From positions 62,001 to 126,000 of the forward strand of contig CAWFXW010000013.1 of the NCBI GenBank assembly GCA_963819785.1: 64,000 nucleotides of DNA. Reading direction: 5' to 3'. Position 1 is the stretch's first letter, and each line of letters starts with the position of its first letter. The translations under genes and the position numbers were made by a program. Shown here piece by piece: positions 26,632 to 35,678 of this stretch. This stretch comes from Palsa-504 sp963819785. GTDB taxonomy: Bacteria; Actinomycetota; Actinomycetes; Streptosporangiales; Streptosporangiaceae. The notes below the pieces were generated by a model that was not told where the DNA came from, did not search any database, and was given only the letters and a program-made list of their open reading frames with translations.

Positions 26632-27693
26632 ACGTCGCCGTCATCGGCACCGGCCTGATCGGCACCTCGATCGCCCTGGCCCTGCGCGAGCACGGATCGA
26701 CGGTCTGGCTGACCGACGCAGATCCGGCCGCCGCCAAGCTGGCCGCCGAACTGGGCGCCGGCGGACCCGCTGCCCGAAGGGCCGCGCGATCCTGTCGACG
26801 TGGCCGTGATCGCCGTCCCGCCGGGCGCCGTCGCCGCCACCCTCGCGGAAGCCCAATCGGTGAACCTGGCGCACGCCTACACCGACGTGGCCAGCGTCAA
26901 GCAACTGCCCGTCGCCCAGGTTCGGGAGCTTGGCCGGGACCTGGCCAGTTACGTTCCCGGCCACCCGCTGGCCGGCCGCGAGAAGCACGGACCGGCCGCG
27001 GCCCGCGCCGACCTGTTCCTCGGCCGCACCTGGGCCCTGTGCCCGCTGCCAGAAACCGCGGACCAAGCGATGCAGGCGGTGACCGCGATGGTCCGTACCT
27101 GCGGCGCGGTCCCGGTCCGCACCGACCCGGCCGCGCACGACCGCTGGGTCGCGCTCATCTCGCACGCCCCGCACCTGGTCGCCGCGGCTATGGCGGCCCG
27201 CCTGGAGGATGCCCCGGGCGAGGCCCTGGACCTGGCCGGGCAGGGCCTGCGCGACGTAACCCGGATCGCGGCCGGCGACACCGCGCTGTGGGCCCAGATC
27301 CTGTCCGCCAACGCCGCGCCGGTGGCCGAGGTGCTCGCCGCCGTGGCCGCCGACCTGGCCGAGGCCGCCCGCGAGCTGGCCGAGGACGACAACTCGGACA
27401 AGGCCGTCGCGGGGCTGCTGGACCGCGGCCAGGCGGGCGTGGCCCGGATCCCCGGCAAGCACGGCGGCGCGGCCCGTGAGTTCACCGTGGTCCAGGTGGT
27501 CATCCCCGACCAGCCCGGCGAGCTGGCCCGGCTGTTTCACGCGAGCGGCGCGGCCGGGGTCAACATCGAGGATGTGCGGATCGAGCACTCGCCCGGCCTC
27601 CCGGTCGGCGTCGCGGAACTCCACGTCCGCCCCGCGGAAGCTGGCGTGCTGCTCGATGCCCTGGAGGCAGGCGGCTGGCCGGTCCGTCGTTAG
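26628..27693 (+). pseudogene. tyrA: Prephenate dehydrogenase, frameshifted as read
   Basis: The enzyme oxidatively decarboxylates prephenate to 4-hydroxyphenylpyruvate for tyrosine synthesis. The first frame gives the NAD-binding start VAVIGTGLIGTSIALALREHG up to about 26756. The rest is in the next frame: VDVAVIAVPPGAV, YTDVASVKQLPV, PGHPLAGREKHGP, SHAPHLVAAAMAAR, and a C-terminal ACT domain (EFTVVQVVIPDQPGELARLF). One base too many within GGCGCCGGCGGACC (26753-26766) explains the break and restores LGAADPLPEGPRDPVDVAVI. The intact protein would have about 354 residues. A sequence error is more likely than loss, since the pathway neighbour aroH is intact. Confidence 0.9.
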
Positions 27694-27870
27694 AACGAAC
27701 CGGACCGCGCCGCTTCTGCCTTTTGTTCAGCGGAACGGGCCGTGGTGCGTGCCTCGGGCCAGGCGGTCGGCTACGCCTACCGGCACGGACTAGTACCATC
27801 GCACGAGTGAAGATTTCGGCGGACCTGGACGGCGACACCGGCGAGGAGAGCGATACGGGCAGTATAGCCC

Positions 27871-27887
27871 GGGGGGACGATCCCCCC
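27871..27887. repeat. GC palindrome directly before the cmk start
   Basis: GGGGGG-ACGAT-CCCCCC is a perfect 6-bp inverted repeat ending immediately before an ATG. A closely related palindrome, with TCGT at its centre, lies at 46736-46757 before the RNA methyltransferase. It could fold over the ribosome-binding region or be a dispersed repeat. Confidence 0.6.
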
Positions 27888-28576
27888 ATGCCCCCCGGAC
27901 GCAACCCAGGCTTGTCGTAGCGGTCGACGGGCCCTCCGGCGCGGGCAAGTCGAGTGCATCCCGGGGTGCGGCGATCGCCCTGGGCGTCCGGTACCTGGAC
28001 ACCGGTGCCATGTACCGGGCGCTGACCTGGTGGCTGCTCGACCGAGGTGCGGACACCACCGACGTCGGCCTGGTCGGCGAACTGGCCGCCGAACCGGTCA
28101 TCGAGGTCGGCACCGACCCGCGCGCGCCGTGGACCCGGGTCAACGGCATCGACGTCTCCGCGGCGATCAGGACCCGCGAGGTGACCGGCGCGGTCAGCGC
28201 CGTGGCCGCCGTGCCGCGGGTCCGCGCGCACCTGATCACGCAGCAGCGGGACATCATCGCCAAGGCCGACGGTATCGTCGCCGAGGGACGCGACATCGGC
28301 ACCGTGGTCGCGCCCGACGCGCCGGTCAAGGTGTTCCTGACCGCCGACAGTGCCGCCCGGGCCGACCGGCGCGCCGTCGAGACCAGCTGGTCGGCCACCT
28401 CCACCCAGGTCGAGCAGGACCGGCGCGACCGGCTGGACGCCGCGCAGAGCGGCAGAGCCGAGGACGCGGTGGAGATCGATTCCACCCAGCTGGACCTTGA
28501 CCAGGTGATCGACATCATCGTCCGGCTGGCCCGTGAGCGCGTCGGGGTGCCGCACCCGCGCCAGCAGACCCGATAG
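27888..28576 (+). CDS. cmk: Cytidylate kinase (start region disrupted by an apparent 1-nt deletion)
   Basis: The enzyme phosphorylates CMP and dCMP using ATP. The P-loop VVAVDGPSGAGKSSASRG, the YLDTGAMYRALTWW motif and the GRDIGTVVAPDAPVKVFLTA region are intact in one frame ending at 28576. That frame has no usable start codon between its stop at 27791 and the internal ATG at 28010, which lies after the P-loop. Adding one C to the six-C run at 27891-27896 would join the ATG at 27888 to the P-loop frame (MPPRTQPRLVVAVDG), giving about 229 residues. I take 27888 as the start for that reason. der follows 16 nt later. Confidence 0.88.
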
Positions 28577-28592
28577 CAAAGAGCAGAGACCG

Positions 28593-29984
28593 ATGACGAG
28601 CGAGCCTTCTTCTAGTTCTTCCGTGCCCGTTGCGGTGCCCGTGGTGGCCGTCGTGGGCCGGCCCAACGTGGGCAAGTCCACGCTGGTCAACCGCATCCTG
28701 GGCAGCCGCCAGGCGGTCGTGGAAGATGTCCCGGGGGTGACCAGGGACCGGGTCGCCTACGACGCCCTCTGGCGCGGGCGGGCCTTCACCCTGGTGGACA
28801 CCGGCGGCTGGGAGCCCTCGGTGGAGAAAACCGAGAGCCTGCCCGCGCGGGTCGCCGGACAGGCCCGCGTCGCCGTGGACCTCGCGGACGCGGTCTTGTT
28901 CGTGGTCGACGCCACCGTCGGCGTCACCGACGCGGACGCTACGGTGGCCGCCGTCCTGCGCCGGTCGGGGAAGCCGGTCGTGGTCGCGGCCAACAAGGTC
29001 GACGACACCAAGGCCGAGTCGGAGGTCGCGGCGCTCTGGTCGCTCGGGCTCGGTGAGCCGGTGCCGGTCAGCGCCCTGCACGGGCGGGGCAGCGGCGACC
29101 TGCTCGACGTGATCCTCGACGCGCTGCCCGACGCGCCCAAGGAAGCCGACGAGGCCGAGGGCGGCCCGCGCCGCGTGGCGCTCCTCGGCCGCCCGAACGT
29201 CGGCAAGTCAAGCCTGCTCAACAAGCTAGCCGGGCACGAGCGCTCGCTCGTCGACCCGGTGGCGGGCACCACCCGGGATCCGGTCGACGAGCTCATCGAG
29301 CTGGGCGGAACGACCTGGCGCTTCGTGGACACGGCCGGCATCAGGCGCCGGTTCCGGGAGAACCAGGGCGCCGACTACTACGCGGCGCTGCGCACCGCCG
29401 GGGCTCTGGACCGGGCCGAGGTAGCCGTGGTCCTTATCGACGCGAGCGAGCCGCTCACCGAGCAGGACCTGCGGATCGTCTCGATGGTCATCGAGGCCGG
29501 CCGGGCCCTGGTCATCGCGTACAACAAGTGGGACCTGGTCGACGAGGAACGGCAGCATTTCCTGGACCGGGAGATCGACCGCCAGCTGTACACCGCGCGC
29601 TGGGCGCCCCGGGTCAACATCTCCGCGCTCACCGGGCGGCACGCCGACCGGCTGGTGCCCGCGCTGGAGAAGGCGCTGGCCGGCTGGGAGACCCGGGTCC
29701 CGACCGGCAGGCTCAACGCCTGGCTGACCGGCCTGGTGGCCTCGACCCCGCCGCCGGTGCGCAGCGGTAAGCAGCCGAAGATCCTCTTCGCCACCCAGGC
29801 CGGGATCCGGCCGCCGCACTTCGTCCTGTTCGCCTCCGGGTTCCTCGAGGCCGCCTACCGGCGGTTCGTCGAGCGGCGGCTGCGCGAGGAGTTCGGCTTC
29901 GAAGGCAGCCCGGTGCAGGTCTCGGTGCGGGTCCGGGCCAAGCGCGAGAACCGTCCCGGCCGCCGCCCGTCCCGGCGGCGCTAA
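28593..29984 (+). CDS. der: Ribosome biogenesis GTPase Der (EngA)
   Basis: A 463-residue double-GTPase needed for 50S subunit assembly. Two G domains are seen: GRPNVGKS at about residues 22-29 with DTGGW and NKVD, and GRPNVGKS at about 200 with DTAGIR and NKWD. The C-terminal KH-like domain has PKILFATQAGIRPPHFVLFASG. I start at ATG 28593; the frame extends upstream into cmk. The end ARRR-type basic tail is normal. Confidence 0.95.
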   Translation: MTSEPSSSSSVPVAVPVVAVVGRPNVGKSTLVNRILGSRQAVVEDVPGVTRDRVAYDALWRGRAFTLVDTGGWEPSVEKTESLPARVAGQARVAVDLADAVLFVVDATVGVTDADATVAAVLRRSGKPVVVAANKVDDTKAESEVAALWSLGLGEPVPVSALHGRGSGDLLDVILDALPDAPKEADEAEGGPRRVALLGRPNVGKSSLLNKLAGHERSLVDPVAGTTRDPVDELIELGGTTWRFVDTAGIRRRFRENQGADYYAALRTAGALDRAEVAVVLIDASEPLTEQDLRIVSMVIEAGRALVIAYNKWDLVDEERQHFLDREIDRQLYTARWAPRVNISALTGRHADRLVPALEKALAGWETRVPTGRLNAWLTGLVASTPPPVRSGKQPKILFATQAGIRPPHFVLFASGFLEAAYRRFVERRLREEFGFEGSPVQVSVRVRAKRENRPGRRPSRRR

Positions 29985-30731
29985 CACCACGAAGGCATCC
30001 GCCGGCGGGGCGGGGGAGGGGCTGGCGTTCGCGTCGGTGACCGGCTTGGCCCCGCCCGCGAACCGGGTCAGGTCCTCGTCGGATAGCACCCGGCCCGGCA
30101 TCGGGTCCGCGGCCGTCAGCCGGGTCAGCGCCTCGGCCGGGAGCGGCTCGGGGCTCGCGACCAGCACCAGGTTCCCGAACCTCCGCCCGCGCAGCACCGC
30201 CGCGTCGGCGATGAGCGCCACCTGCGGGAAGACCGCCCGTGCCGTCGCGACCTGCGCCCGCGCGTAGGCGAGCGGCGCCCCGTCGGCCACGTTGGCGCCA
30301 TAGACCCCGGCGGGGCCCAGCACGCTCCGGACGGCCGTCATGAACTCGACCGTGGTCAGGTGAGCCGGGGTTCGTCCCCCGGCGAACACGTCCGCGATCA
30401 CCACGTCGAACGAGCCGGCCCGCAGCCGCCCGAGCACCGCCCGGGCGTCCCCGATCCGGACCCGGACCCCGCGCAGCGGCAGCCTGCGCCGAACCAGGCC
30501 GGCCAGCGCGGCGTCGATCTCGACGGCCAGCTGCGTCGAGCCCGGCCGGGTCGCGGTCACGTACCGGGCCAGGGTCAGCGCGCCGGCCCCCAGGTGCAGC
30601 ACGCGCAGCGGCTGAGCCGCCGGCGCTGCCGTGTCGATCACGTGGCCCAGTCGCCGGACGTACTCGAAATCCAGGTAGCCGGCGTCATCGAGGTCGACGT
30701 GCGACTGCGGGACGCCGTCCACCAGCAGCAT
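29226..30731 (-). CDS. Spermidine synthase-like methyltransferase-fold protein, ends uncertain
   Basis: Residues 1 to about 255 match the actinobacterial spermidine synthase-like family: VDGVPQSHVDLDDAGYLDFEYVRRL, RVLHLGAGALTLARYV, QLAVEIDAAL, GDARAVLGRLRAGSFDVVIADVFAG. The downstream 250 residues lie antisense to der and look like a shadow frame; homologues end near SPAPPADAF, at about 29960. At the other end, family-like sequence (GRAELLRDADRRAAW) continues upstream of the ATG at 30731 without any start codon. Indels at both ends are likely. Catalytic activity on polyamines is not assured; many members lack it. Confidence 0.7.
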   Translation of the reverse strand: MLLVDGVPQSHVDLDDAGYLDFEYVRRLGHVIDTAAPAAQPLRVLHLGAGALTLARYVTATRPGSTQLAVEIDAALAGLVRRRLPLRGVRVRIGDARAVLGRLRAGSFDVVIADVFAGGRTPAHLTTVEFMTAVRSVLGPAGVYGANVADGAPLAYARAQVATARAVFPQVALIADAAVLRGRRFGNLVLVASPEPLPAEALTRLTAADPMPGRVLSDEDLTRFAGGAKPVTDANASPSPAPPADAFVVLAPPGRAAAGTVLALGPDPHRDLHRAAFEAELLAQPPLDEPPVGGLEEPGGEQDEVRRPDPGLGGEEDLRLLTAAHRRRGRGHQAGQPGVEPAGRDPGLPAGQRLLQRGHQPVGVPPGERGDVDPGRPARGVQLAVDLPVQEMLPFLVDQVPLVVRDDQGPAGLDDHRDDPQVLLGERLARVDKDHGYLGPVQSPGGAQRRVVVGALVLPEPAPDAGRVHEAPGRSAQLDELVDRIPGGARHRVDERALVPG

Positions 30732-30886
30732 CCATGCCGCCCGCCGGTCAGCATCTCGCAGCAGCTCGGCGCGGCCGTGGGTTCCGTCGACGCTGTCGGC
30801 CGCGCCGGCGCGGCCCGCCTCCCGGTCGCTCGGGTCATAGCGCCAGTATGGTGGTGTAGGTACGTTTCACGCCCAGGGAGGTCCGC

Positions 30887-31174
30887 ATGGCTGTCGAGCA
30901 ATCCGGAGCCGAGGCTGCACCCGCCGACGCTGTACCCGCCAAGGCTGTGCCCGTCAAAAACGTGCCCGCTGAAGACCATCCGCCGGGGCCCGAGGCCGCG
31001 GCTCCGAAGTCCGAAGCCGATCTGGACGACGTGAAGCGCAAGTTCCGCGAGGCCCTGGAACGCAAGCGCGACGCCCACGCCACCACCGAAGGCGCGAAGG
31101 ACACCGGCCGGGTTCACGGCTCGCACGGCCCCGCCGTCAGCCGCCGCTCGTTCCGCCGCAAGAGCGGCGGCTAG
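30887..31174 (+). CDS. DUF5302-type small hydrophilic protein
   Basis: A 95-residue protein with an Ala/Pro/Glu-rich N terminus and a conserved C-terminal half: DLDDVKRKFREALERKRDAH, then RVHGSHGPAVSRRSFRRKSGG. This matches the DUF5302 pattern of small actinobacterial proteins of unknown function. GGGAGG lies 7 nt before the ATG. It is divergent from the spermidine synthase-like gene. Confidence 0.8.
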   Translation: MAVEQSGAEAAPADAVPAKAVPVKNVPAEDHPPGPEAAAPKSEADLDDVKRKFREALERKRDAHATTEGAKDTGRVHGSHGPAVSRRSFRRKSGG

Positions 31175-31208
31175 CCCCCGCTCACTCCGCGCCCGCTGCC
31201 ATCTTCAG

Positions 31209-31898
31209 TCAGCCGGCATCCACCGGCACCGCGCGGAACCAGCTGCGGTCTTCGGTCAGGTAGCGGTCCAGCCGCAGTCCGGCCGCGTCGAGCGCGGCGG
31301 CCAGCTCCGCGTCATCGATACGCTTGGCGGTGAACGACTGCGTCCAGCACCGGTCCCCGACCACGTACTCGACGGTCGCCGACACCAGGTTCGGGGCCGG
31401 CTTGGATACGTCGCGCATCCGGTAGATCACCCCGTCGCGGGTGGTCTCAGCGTCCCGCGCATCGGCGAACCAGGCCGGGCTGTGTTGCTGGACGATCACG
31501 CATCCGTCGTCTGCCACGTGCCGTCGGCAGACGTCCAGGAAGCTGCTCCTGGTCTGGTCATCCGCGTTGATCAGATGCGAGGCCAGCAGCACCGCGCCGA
31601 ACCGCCGTCCCAGGTCCAGACCCTGGATCTGCGCGCGCACCGTCTCGGCCCCCCGGACATGCGCCAGCATTTCCGGCGATTCGTCGACCGCCACCACCGG
31701 GTGGCCGAGCGCGATCAGCGGATGGGTAACCCGCCCCGCCCCGCTGCCGAGCTCGAGAATCGGCGCCCCGGCCCCTGCTGCCTCATGAACGATGCCCGGC
31801 TCCCCGAAGTCCGGCATCAGCGCATAGAAGTCCACCGCGCACCCATCCGGCGTAATAACCCCCGGCCCCGACCCGACCGGCTGTGCTGTAGCACCCAT
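31209..31898 (-). CDS. Class I SAM-dependent methyltransferase
   Basis: A 229-residue Rossmann-fold methyltransferase. Motif I is PILELGSGAGRVTHPLIALG, the acidic residue of motif II is in VVAVDESPEML, and a LASHLIN segment follows FGAVLL. The N terminus ALMPDFGEPGIVHEAAGAG is a variant of a common actinobacterial subgroup. Substrate unknown. The start ATG at 31898 follows a C-rich stretch and has no obvious ribosome-binding site. Confidence 0.85.
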   Translation of the reverse strand: MGATAQPVGSGPGVITPDGCAVDFYALMPDFGEPGIVHEAAGAGAPILELGSGAGRVTHPLIALGHPVVAVDESPEMLAHVRGAETVRAQIQGLDLGRRFGAVLLASHLINADDQTRSSFLDVCRRHVADDGCVIVQQHSPAWFADARDAETTRDGVIYRMRDVSKPAPNLVSATVEYVVGDRCWTQSFTAKRIDDAELAAALDAAGLRLDRYLTEDRSWFRAVPVDAG

Positions 31899-32313
31899 CC
31901 CCCCATTCTGCCCAACAATCCCTCCCGCTCCGCCCCCGCGCGCGCTCGCCCCACCATCCGTCCCGCCCGCTCCAGTCCCGCGGCCCGCAAGTCACACACC
32001 CCACTGGCCTCAATCGTTCACAAGCGTTTCCTCGCTCCGTAAAAGATCTTGGTGGATTCGGCTTCCGCGGTGGATCGGGGCAACCATAGTTGCCACAAGA
32101 CTCCGTTAAAGCCGAATCCACCACGTAAATTTTCATTAGCTCGTATACGTATTCGCGTTTGTGGATCCGGGTGGTGCGCGCGGGGCAGGGGAGGCGTGGA
32201 TCGCCCAACTTTCGGCGCAAAAGAGAGGCGCAACGACAGGCACGCAGGAAGAGGTGCGCGAACCGGCAGCGAGAGCCAGCCGCGGATGGCAGGCCGGCTC
32301 GCGGAGAACCCGG
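31899..32313. other. Intergenic region, no gene supported
   Basis: These 415 nt hold no convincing coding sequence. The middle is AT-richer than the surroundings and contains the 72-nt inverted repeat listed at 32051-32122. Confidence 0.5.
32051..32122. repeat. 72-nt structured element with 14-bp perfect terminal inverted repeats
   Basis: GGTGGATTCGGCTT (32051-32064) is perfectly complementary to AAGCCGAATCCACC (32109-32122). Inside lies a second hairpin, GGCAAC-CATA-GTTGCC (32079-32094). The element could be a small structured RNA, a bidirectional terminator-like hairpin or a short mobile element remnant. It does not touch either neighbouring gene. Confidence 0.75.
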
Positions 32314-33018
32314 TCAGGAAGGGGCGGCGGCGGGAAGTGTCGCCGCGGCCCACAGGTGGGTCGGCCGGGCCCGGTATTGCTCGGTGCCAGAAACACCCGG
32401 AACATCCGGGACACTTGGGCCGAAGGTGTCGGGCTGCGCGGGAATGTCGGCGACCGGACCGGGCTGTCCGCCGGTCTGTTGTGGTTCGTAGGCGGCCGGC
32501 ACGTGGAACCAGACCGTGGTGCCTGCCGCGTCGCGCTGATAACCCCATTGCGAGGCCAGGTGCTGGACCAGGAACAGCCCGTGGCCCTCGGCCGCGTACA
32601 GGTCGCCCTTCACTACCGGGGTGCCCGCAGAACCGTCGTCGATGATCTCGACTAGCACGCCGCGCGAGACGCCGATCACCACGATGGTGACCGTTCCGCC
32701 ATCGACACCCGACTTGGTGTGCTGGATGGCGTTGGTGACGATCTCCGACGCCAGTAATGTCGCCGCGTCAGCGTCCGCGCCGGTCTGGTTGGTACCGAGC
32801 GTGCGGGCCACGAACGACCGGGCCAGGCTGACCTGCTCGGGCCGGCCCGGGATGGTCAGGGAACCTAGCACCATGGCGCGCGAGTTTCCGGCGGCGCCCC
32901 GCGCCCTGATGCGGCGTGCGCCAGCGGCGGTACCCAGTGTCCCGGCGGACCCTGGGTCACCCAGCCTCGGCTCGGCCCCGGGCCGCGGATGCCGGGAATT
33001 GTCGGCGGGCGTTTCCAT
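32314..33018 (-). CDS. ATP-binding regulatory protein (RsbW-like HATPase)
   Basis: A 234-residue protein with a disordered N terminus (about 1-45), a GHKL ATPase domain (LASEIVTNAIQHTKSG with the N box, VEIIDDGSAGTPVV with the G1 box, GHGLFLVQHLASQWGY with the G2 box) and a Pro/Gly-rich C-terminal tail. Streptomyces-type genomes contain many such anti-sigma-factor-like kinases. The partner sigma or anti-anti-sigma factor is not in this window. GGGAGG lies 8 nt before the ATG. Confidence 0.87.
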   Translation of the reverse strand: METPADNSRHPRPGAEPRLGDPGSAGTLGTAAGARRIRARGAAGNSRAMVLGSLTIPGRPEQVSLARSFVARTLGTNQTGADADAATLLASEIVTNAIQHTKSGVDGGTVTIVVIGVSRGVLVEIIDDGSAGTPVVKGDLYAAEGHGLFLVQHLASQWGYQRDAAGTTVWFHVPAAYEPQQTGGQPGPVADIPAQPDTFGPSVPDVPGVSGTEQYRARPTHLWAAATLPAAAPS

Positions 33019-33340
33019 ATCGAGTGCCTCCCACTATCGCCGAGTTGGTCTCACCGGTTCGCGACCAAGGCGTCGTGAAGATCCGCCCGCTCCAAGCGCC
33101 ATGCTCGTGGCACTTGCCACCGTCGTACGCATAGTCGCTACTTATCATCCAAATCAGCGTCGGACACGCAAACTGGCGTGATGCCGGAGAGATCTTCCGT
33201 ATGCCGGCTTATCGCTGGGGAATACGAATGAAGGCCTCTACCCGGTCCCCACCCATGCCTGCTAAATTGTCCTAATTTGTACCTTTCAGCTGGCCGTCTG
33301 GCCAAGCGTCCAACCCGATGATGAGGCCGAGGGAGGCTTG

Positions 33341-33354
33341 TACGCAAGTGCGTA
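33341..33354. promoter_or_regulatory. Candidate operator palindrome upstream of XRE gene
   Basis: TACGCA-AG-TGCGTA has perfect 6-nt arms about 190 nt before the XRE gene at 33541. A near match (TACGCAATTGCG) lies upstream of the second XRE gene. Between HATPase and this XRE gene (33019-33540) I see no protein gene. Confidence 0.5.
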
Positions 33355-33540
33355 GCACAAATTTTGTAGATGAAATCCTAGATGGGATTTCAAACTTGCT
33401 GTTGGTGCTGTATCGTACTGGTTGTCAAAGGCGATGTGGAGTGCTCTCTTTACGTTCCAACGCAAGTGAGGCGGACCCGGTCATTCGCATCGTCCCAGCC
33501 TCGGCTGGTTCGATGAAGCGAATGGGGGAGGTGAATTCCG

Positions 33541-34395
33541 GTGCCCCTAGGCCCTACCGTCCGTAGACGCAGGCTCGGCGCCGAGCTTCGCCGTCTTCGC
33601 GAGGGTCACTCGCTCAAGCTCGAGGAAGTAGCCGAGGAACTCAACCTGGCTCCCTCGACCCTGTTCCGCATCGAGACCGGCAAGGCGCCGACCAAGTCCG
33701 CGTACCTGATGGCCATGCTCGACATGTATAAGGTCGACGACCCCGGTGCGCGCAAGATCCTCATCGACATGGCACGCGAGGGTCACCGCAAGGGCTGGTG
33801 GTCCATCTACGACGACGTCCTGCCCAGCGGCTTCGACATCTACGTCGGCCTGGAGGCGGAGGCCAGCGGGCTGCGTACCTATGAGACCGACGTGGTGCAC
33901 GGGCTGCTGCAGACCACCGACTATGCCGTGGCCGTCCTGCGCGAACTGCGGCCCAGGGACAGCGAGGAACAGATCACCCGGGTGGTCGACCTGCGGATGC
34001 AGCGGCAGCGGCTGCTGGATCAAGATCCGCCGCTTGACCTGTGGCTCATCCTCGACGAGGGTGCGATCAGGCGGAATATCGGCGGGGCCAACGTCATGCG
34101 GCCTCAGCTTGAGCACCTGATCGTGGCCAGCCGGTGGTCGAACGTGACCTTGCAGATTCTTGGTTTCGAATCGGGTGCGCACGCGGGCCTGGTCGGACCG
34201 TTCTCCATCCTGGAGTTCCCCGAGCGCGGCGACTCTGACGTCGCCTACACCGAATCCGTAGGCGGCATGATCTACCTGGAGAAAGAGCGAGAGGTCCGGA
34301 CCTGCGCCGAGGCCTTTGACCGGATGCGCGCCGCGGCACTTTCCCCGGCCGCTTCGGTTGAGCTGATCCAGCAGGTGCTGGGAGAGCTCTCCTGA
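33541..34395 (+). CDS. Helix-turn-helix (XRE) regulator with DUF5753 domain
   Basis: A 284-residue protein: an N-terminal XRE helix-turn-helix (LGAELRRLREGHSLKLEEVAEELNLAPSTLFRIETGK) and a DUF5753 domain from about residue 95 (DVLPSGFDIYVGLEAEASGLRTYETDVVHGLLQT, DLWLILDEGAIRR, ADVAYTES-type end). GTG start with GGGGAGG 8 nt upstream. In actinomycetes these regulators pair with small DUF397 proteins and control development and antibiotic production (the WhiJ/BldB type). The DUF397 gene at 34448 is the likely partner. Confidence 0.93.
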   Translation: MPLGPTVRRRRLGAELRRLREGHSLKLEEVAEELNLAPSTLFRIETGKAPTKSAYLMAMLDMYKVDDPGARKILIDMAREGHRKGWWSIYDDVLPSGFDIYVGLEAEASGLRTYETDVVHGLLQTTDYAVAVLRELRPRDSEEQITRVVDLRMQRQRLLDQDPPLDLWLILDEGAIRRNIGGANVMRPQLEHLIVASRWSNVTLQILGFESGAHAGLVGPFSILEFPERGDSDVAYTESVGGMIYLEKEREVRTCAEAFDRMRAAALSPAASVELIQQVLGELS

Positions 34396-34447
34396 CGCAG
34401 AACGTCACCTGAGAGATGCCGCACAATCAACCGAAAGGAGAGGGCGG

Positions 34448-34654
34448 ATGGACACCGACCTCGACGGCCTGCGCTGGTTTAAGAGCAGCGCAAGCAGCGC
34501 AGCTGGCTGCGTGGAAATAGCGCACCTTCCCGAAGGAGGTGTGGCGGTCCGCGATTCCAAGGACCGCGGCAAGACCCCGCACATGTTTAACCGGCACGAG
34601 TGGGAGTGCTTCCTGATCGGCGCCAAGAACGGGGAGTTCGACCTTCCTGCCTGA
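34448..34654 (+). CDS. DUF397 domain-containing small protein
   Basis: A 68-residue protein fully covered by DUF397: LRWFKSSASSAAGCVEIAHLPEGGVAVRDSKD, then a final EWECFLIGAKNGEFDL. AAAGGAGAGGG lies just before the ATG. It follows the XRE gene by 52 nt in the same direction, the standard regulator/antagonist arrangement. It probably binds the XRE protein and modulates DNA binding, by analogy with WhiJ systems. Confidence 0.93.
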   Translation: MDTDLDGLRWFKSSASSAAGCVEIAHLPEGGVAVRDSKDRGKTPHMFNRHEWECFLIGAKNGEFDLPA

Positions 34655-34785
34655 GCGCCTGTTCCAGACAGTGCCACAGCCATGAGCTGGGGGGAGGGTG
34701 AGGGCGGTGGTCCGGATGGACCACCGCCCTCCGCATGTCCGCGACCAGGACTGGACATCCCCGGGGCCGGGACATAAATCGGGTG

Positions 34786-35643
34786 CTACAGCTCTTCCTC
34801 CAGCTCGTCGACGATCGCGGTCAAGATGCCCGCCGTGTGGTTGGGCTTGGCGGCCACGATGCTCAGTCGTTCCATCGCCAGCAGGTAGCGGTCGACGTCT
34901 GATTTCTTGTCGAAGTAGAGAGCGCTGGTGAGGTGTTCGAGGTACGCCACGTCCGGCAGGTCCGGTTCGGAGAACCGCAGGATGGTGAATCCGCTGGGCA
35001 CGGCGTGGCCGCCCATCCCCGCCGGGATGATCTGCAGGGTGAAGTTCGGCCGGTTGTTCAGGCTCTGCAGGTAACGGAGCTGATCGCGCAGGACCTCCTT
35101 GCTGCCGACCGGTCGCCGCAGCGCGGTCTCCTCGATGATGGCCCACAGCTTGAGCCGGCCCTCGATGAACCGCCGCTGCCGTTCCTTGCGCAGGATGACG
35201 TGCCGCTCGGCTTCGCCGAGGGGAATGTCGCAGACGGCCAGGACGGCGGCCGTGTAGGTCGAGATCTGCAGCAGACCCGGGACGAACTGCGGCTCGTAAA
35301 CACGGATGGACGTCGCCGCCTCTTCCATCCCGACGTAGGACTGGAACCAGTCCGGCAGGATGTCGTTGAACCGATGCCACCAGCCGGGGCGGTTGGCCTG
35401 CTCGGCCAGGGTCAGCAGCTGCTCCCGCTCGACCGGGCCGACGCCGTAGAAGGTGAGCAGGTCGAGCACGTCGATCTCGCGGATGGCGTTGCGGCCCAGC
35501 TCGATACGGCTGATCTTGGACTCCGATCCGCGGATCGCCTTGGCCGCGGCCTGCGCGCTGATCCCGCGGCTATCCCGGAGCCTCCGCAACTGGGTTCCAA
35601 GCAGGATGCGCAGCACAGTTGGCCCTTCCGTTGCCTCTGGCAT
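34786..35643 (-). CDS. Helix-turn-helix (XRE) regulator with DUF5753 domain
   Basis: A 285-residue paralogue of the 33541 protein. XRE domain: LGTQLRRLRDSRGISAQAAAKAIRGSESKISRIELGRN. DUF5753: DILPDWFQSYVGMEEAATSIRVYEPQFVPGLLQISTYTAAVL through YLEHLTSALYFDKKSDVDRY. I start at the ATG at 35643 with GGGGAGG 4 nt upstream; the frame extends further. It converges on the DUF397 gene and has no adjacent DUF397 of its own. Confidence 0.92.
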   Translation of the reverse strand: MPEATEGPTVLRILLGTQLRRLRDSRGISAQAAAKAIRGSESKISRIELGRNAIREIDVLDLLTFYGVGPVEREQLLTLAEQANRPGWWHRFNDILPDWFQSYVGMEEAATSIRVYEPQFVPGLLQISTYTAAVLAVCDIPLGEAERHVILRKERQRRFIEGRLKLWAIIEETALRRPVGSKEVLRDQLRYLQSLNNRPNFTLQIIPAGMGGHAVPSGFTILRFSEPDLPDVAYLEHLTSALYFDKKSDVDRYLLAMERLSIVAAKPNHTAGILTAIVDELEEEL

Positions 35644-35678
35644 AGCGCCTCCCCGGTTACCCTCCCACGGAATTCTAG

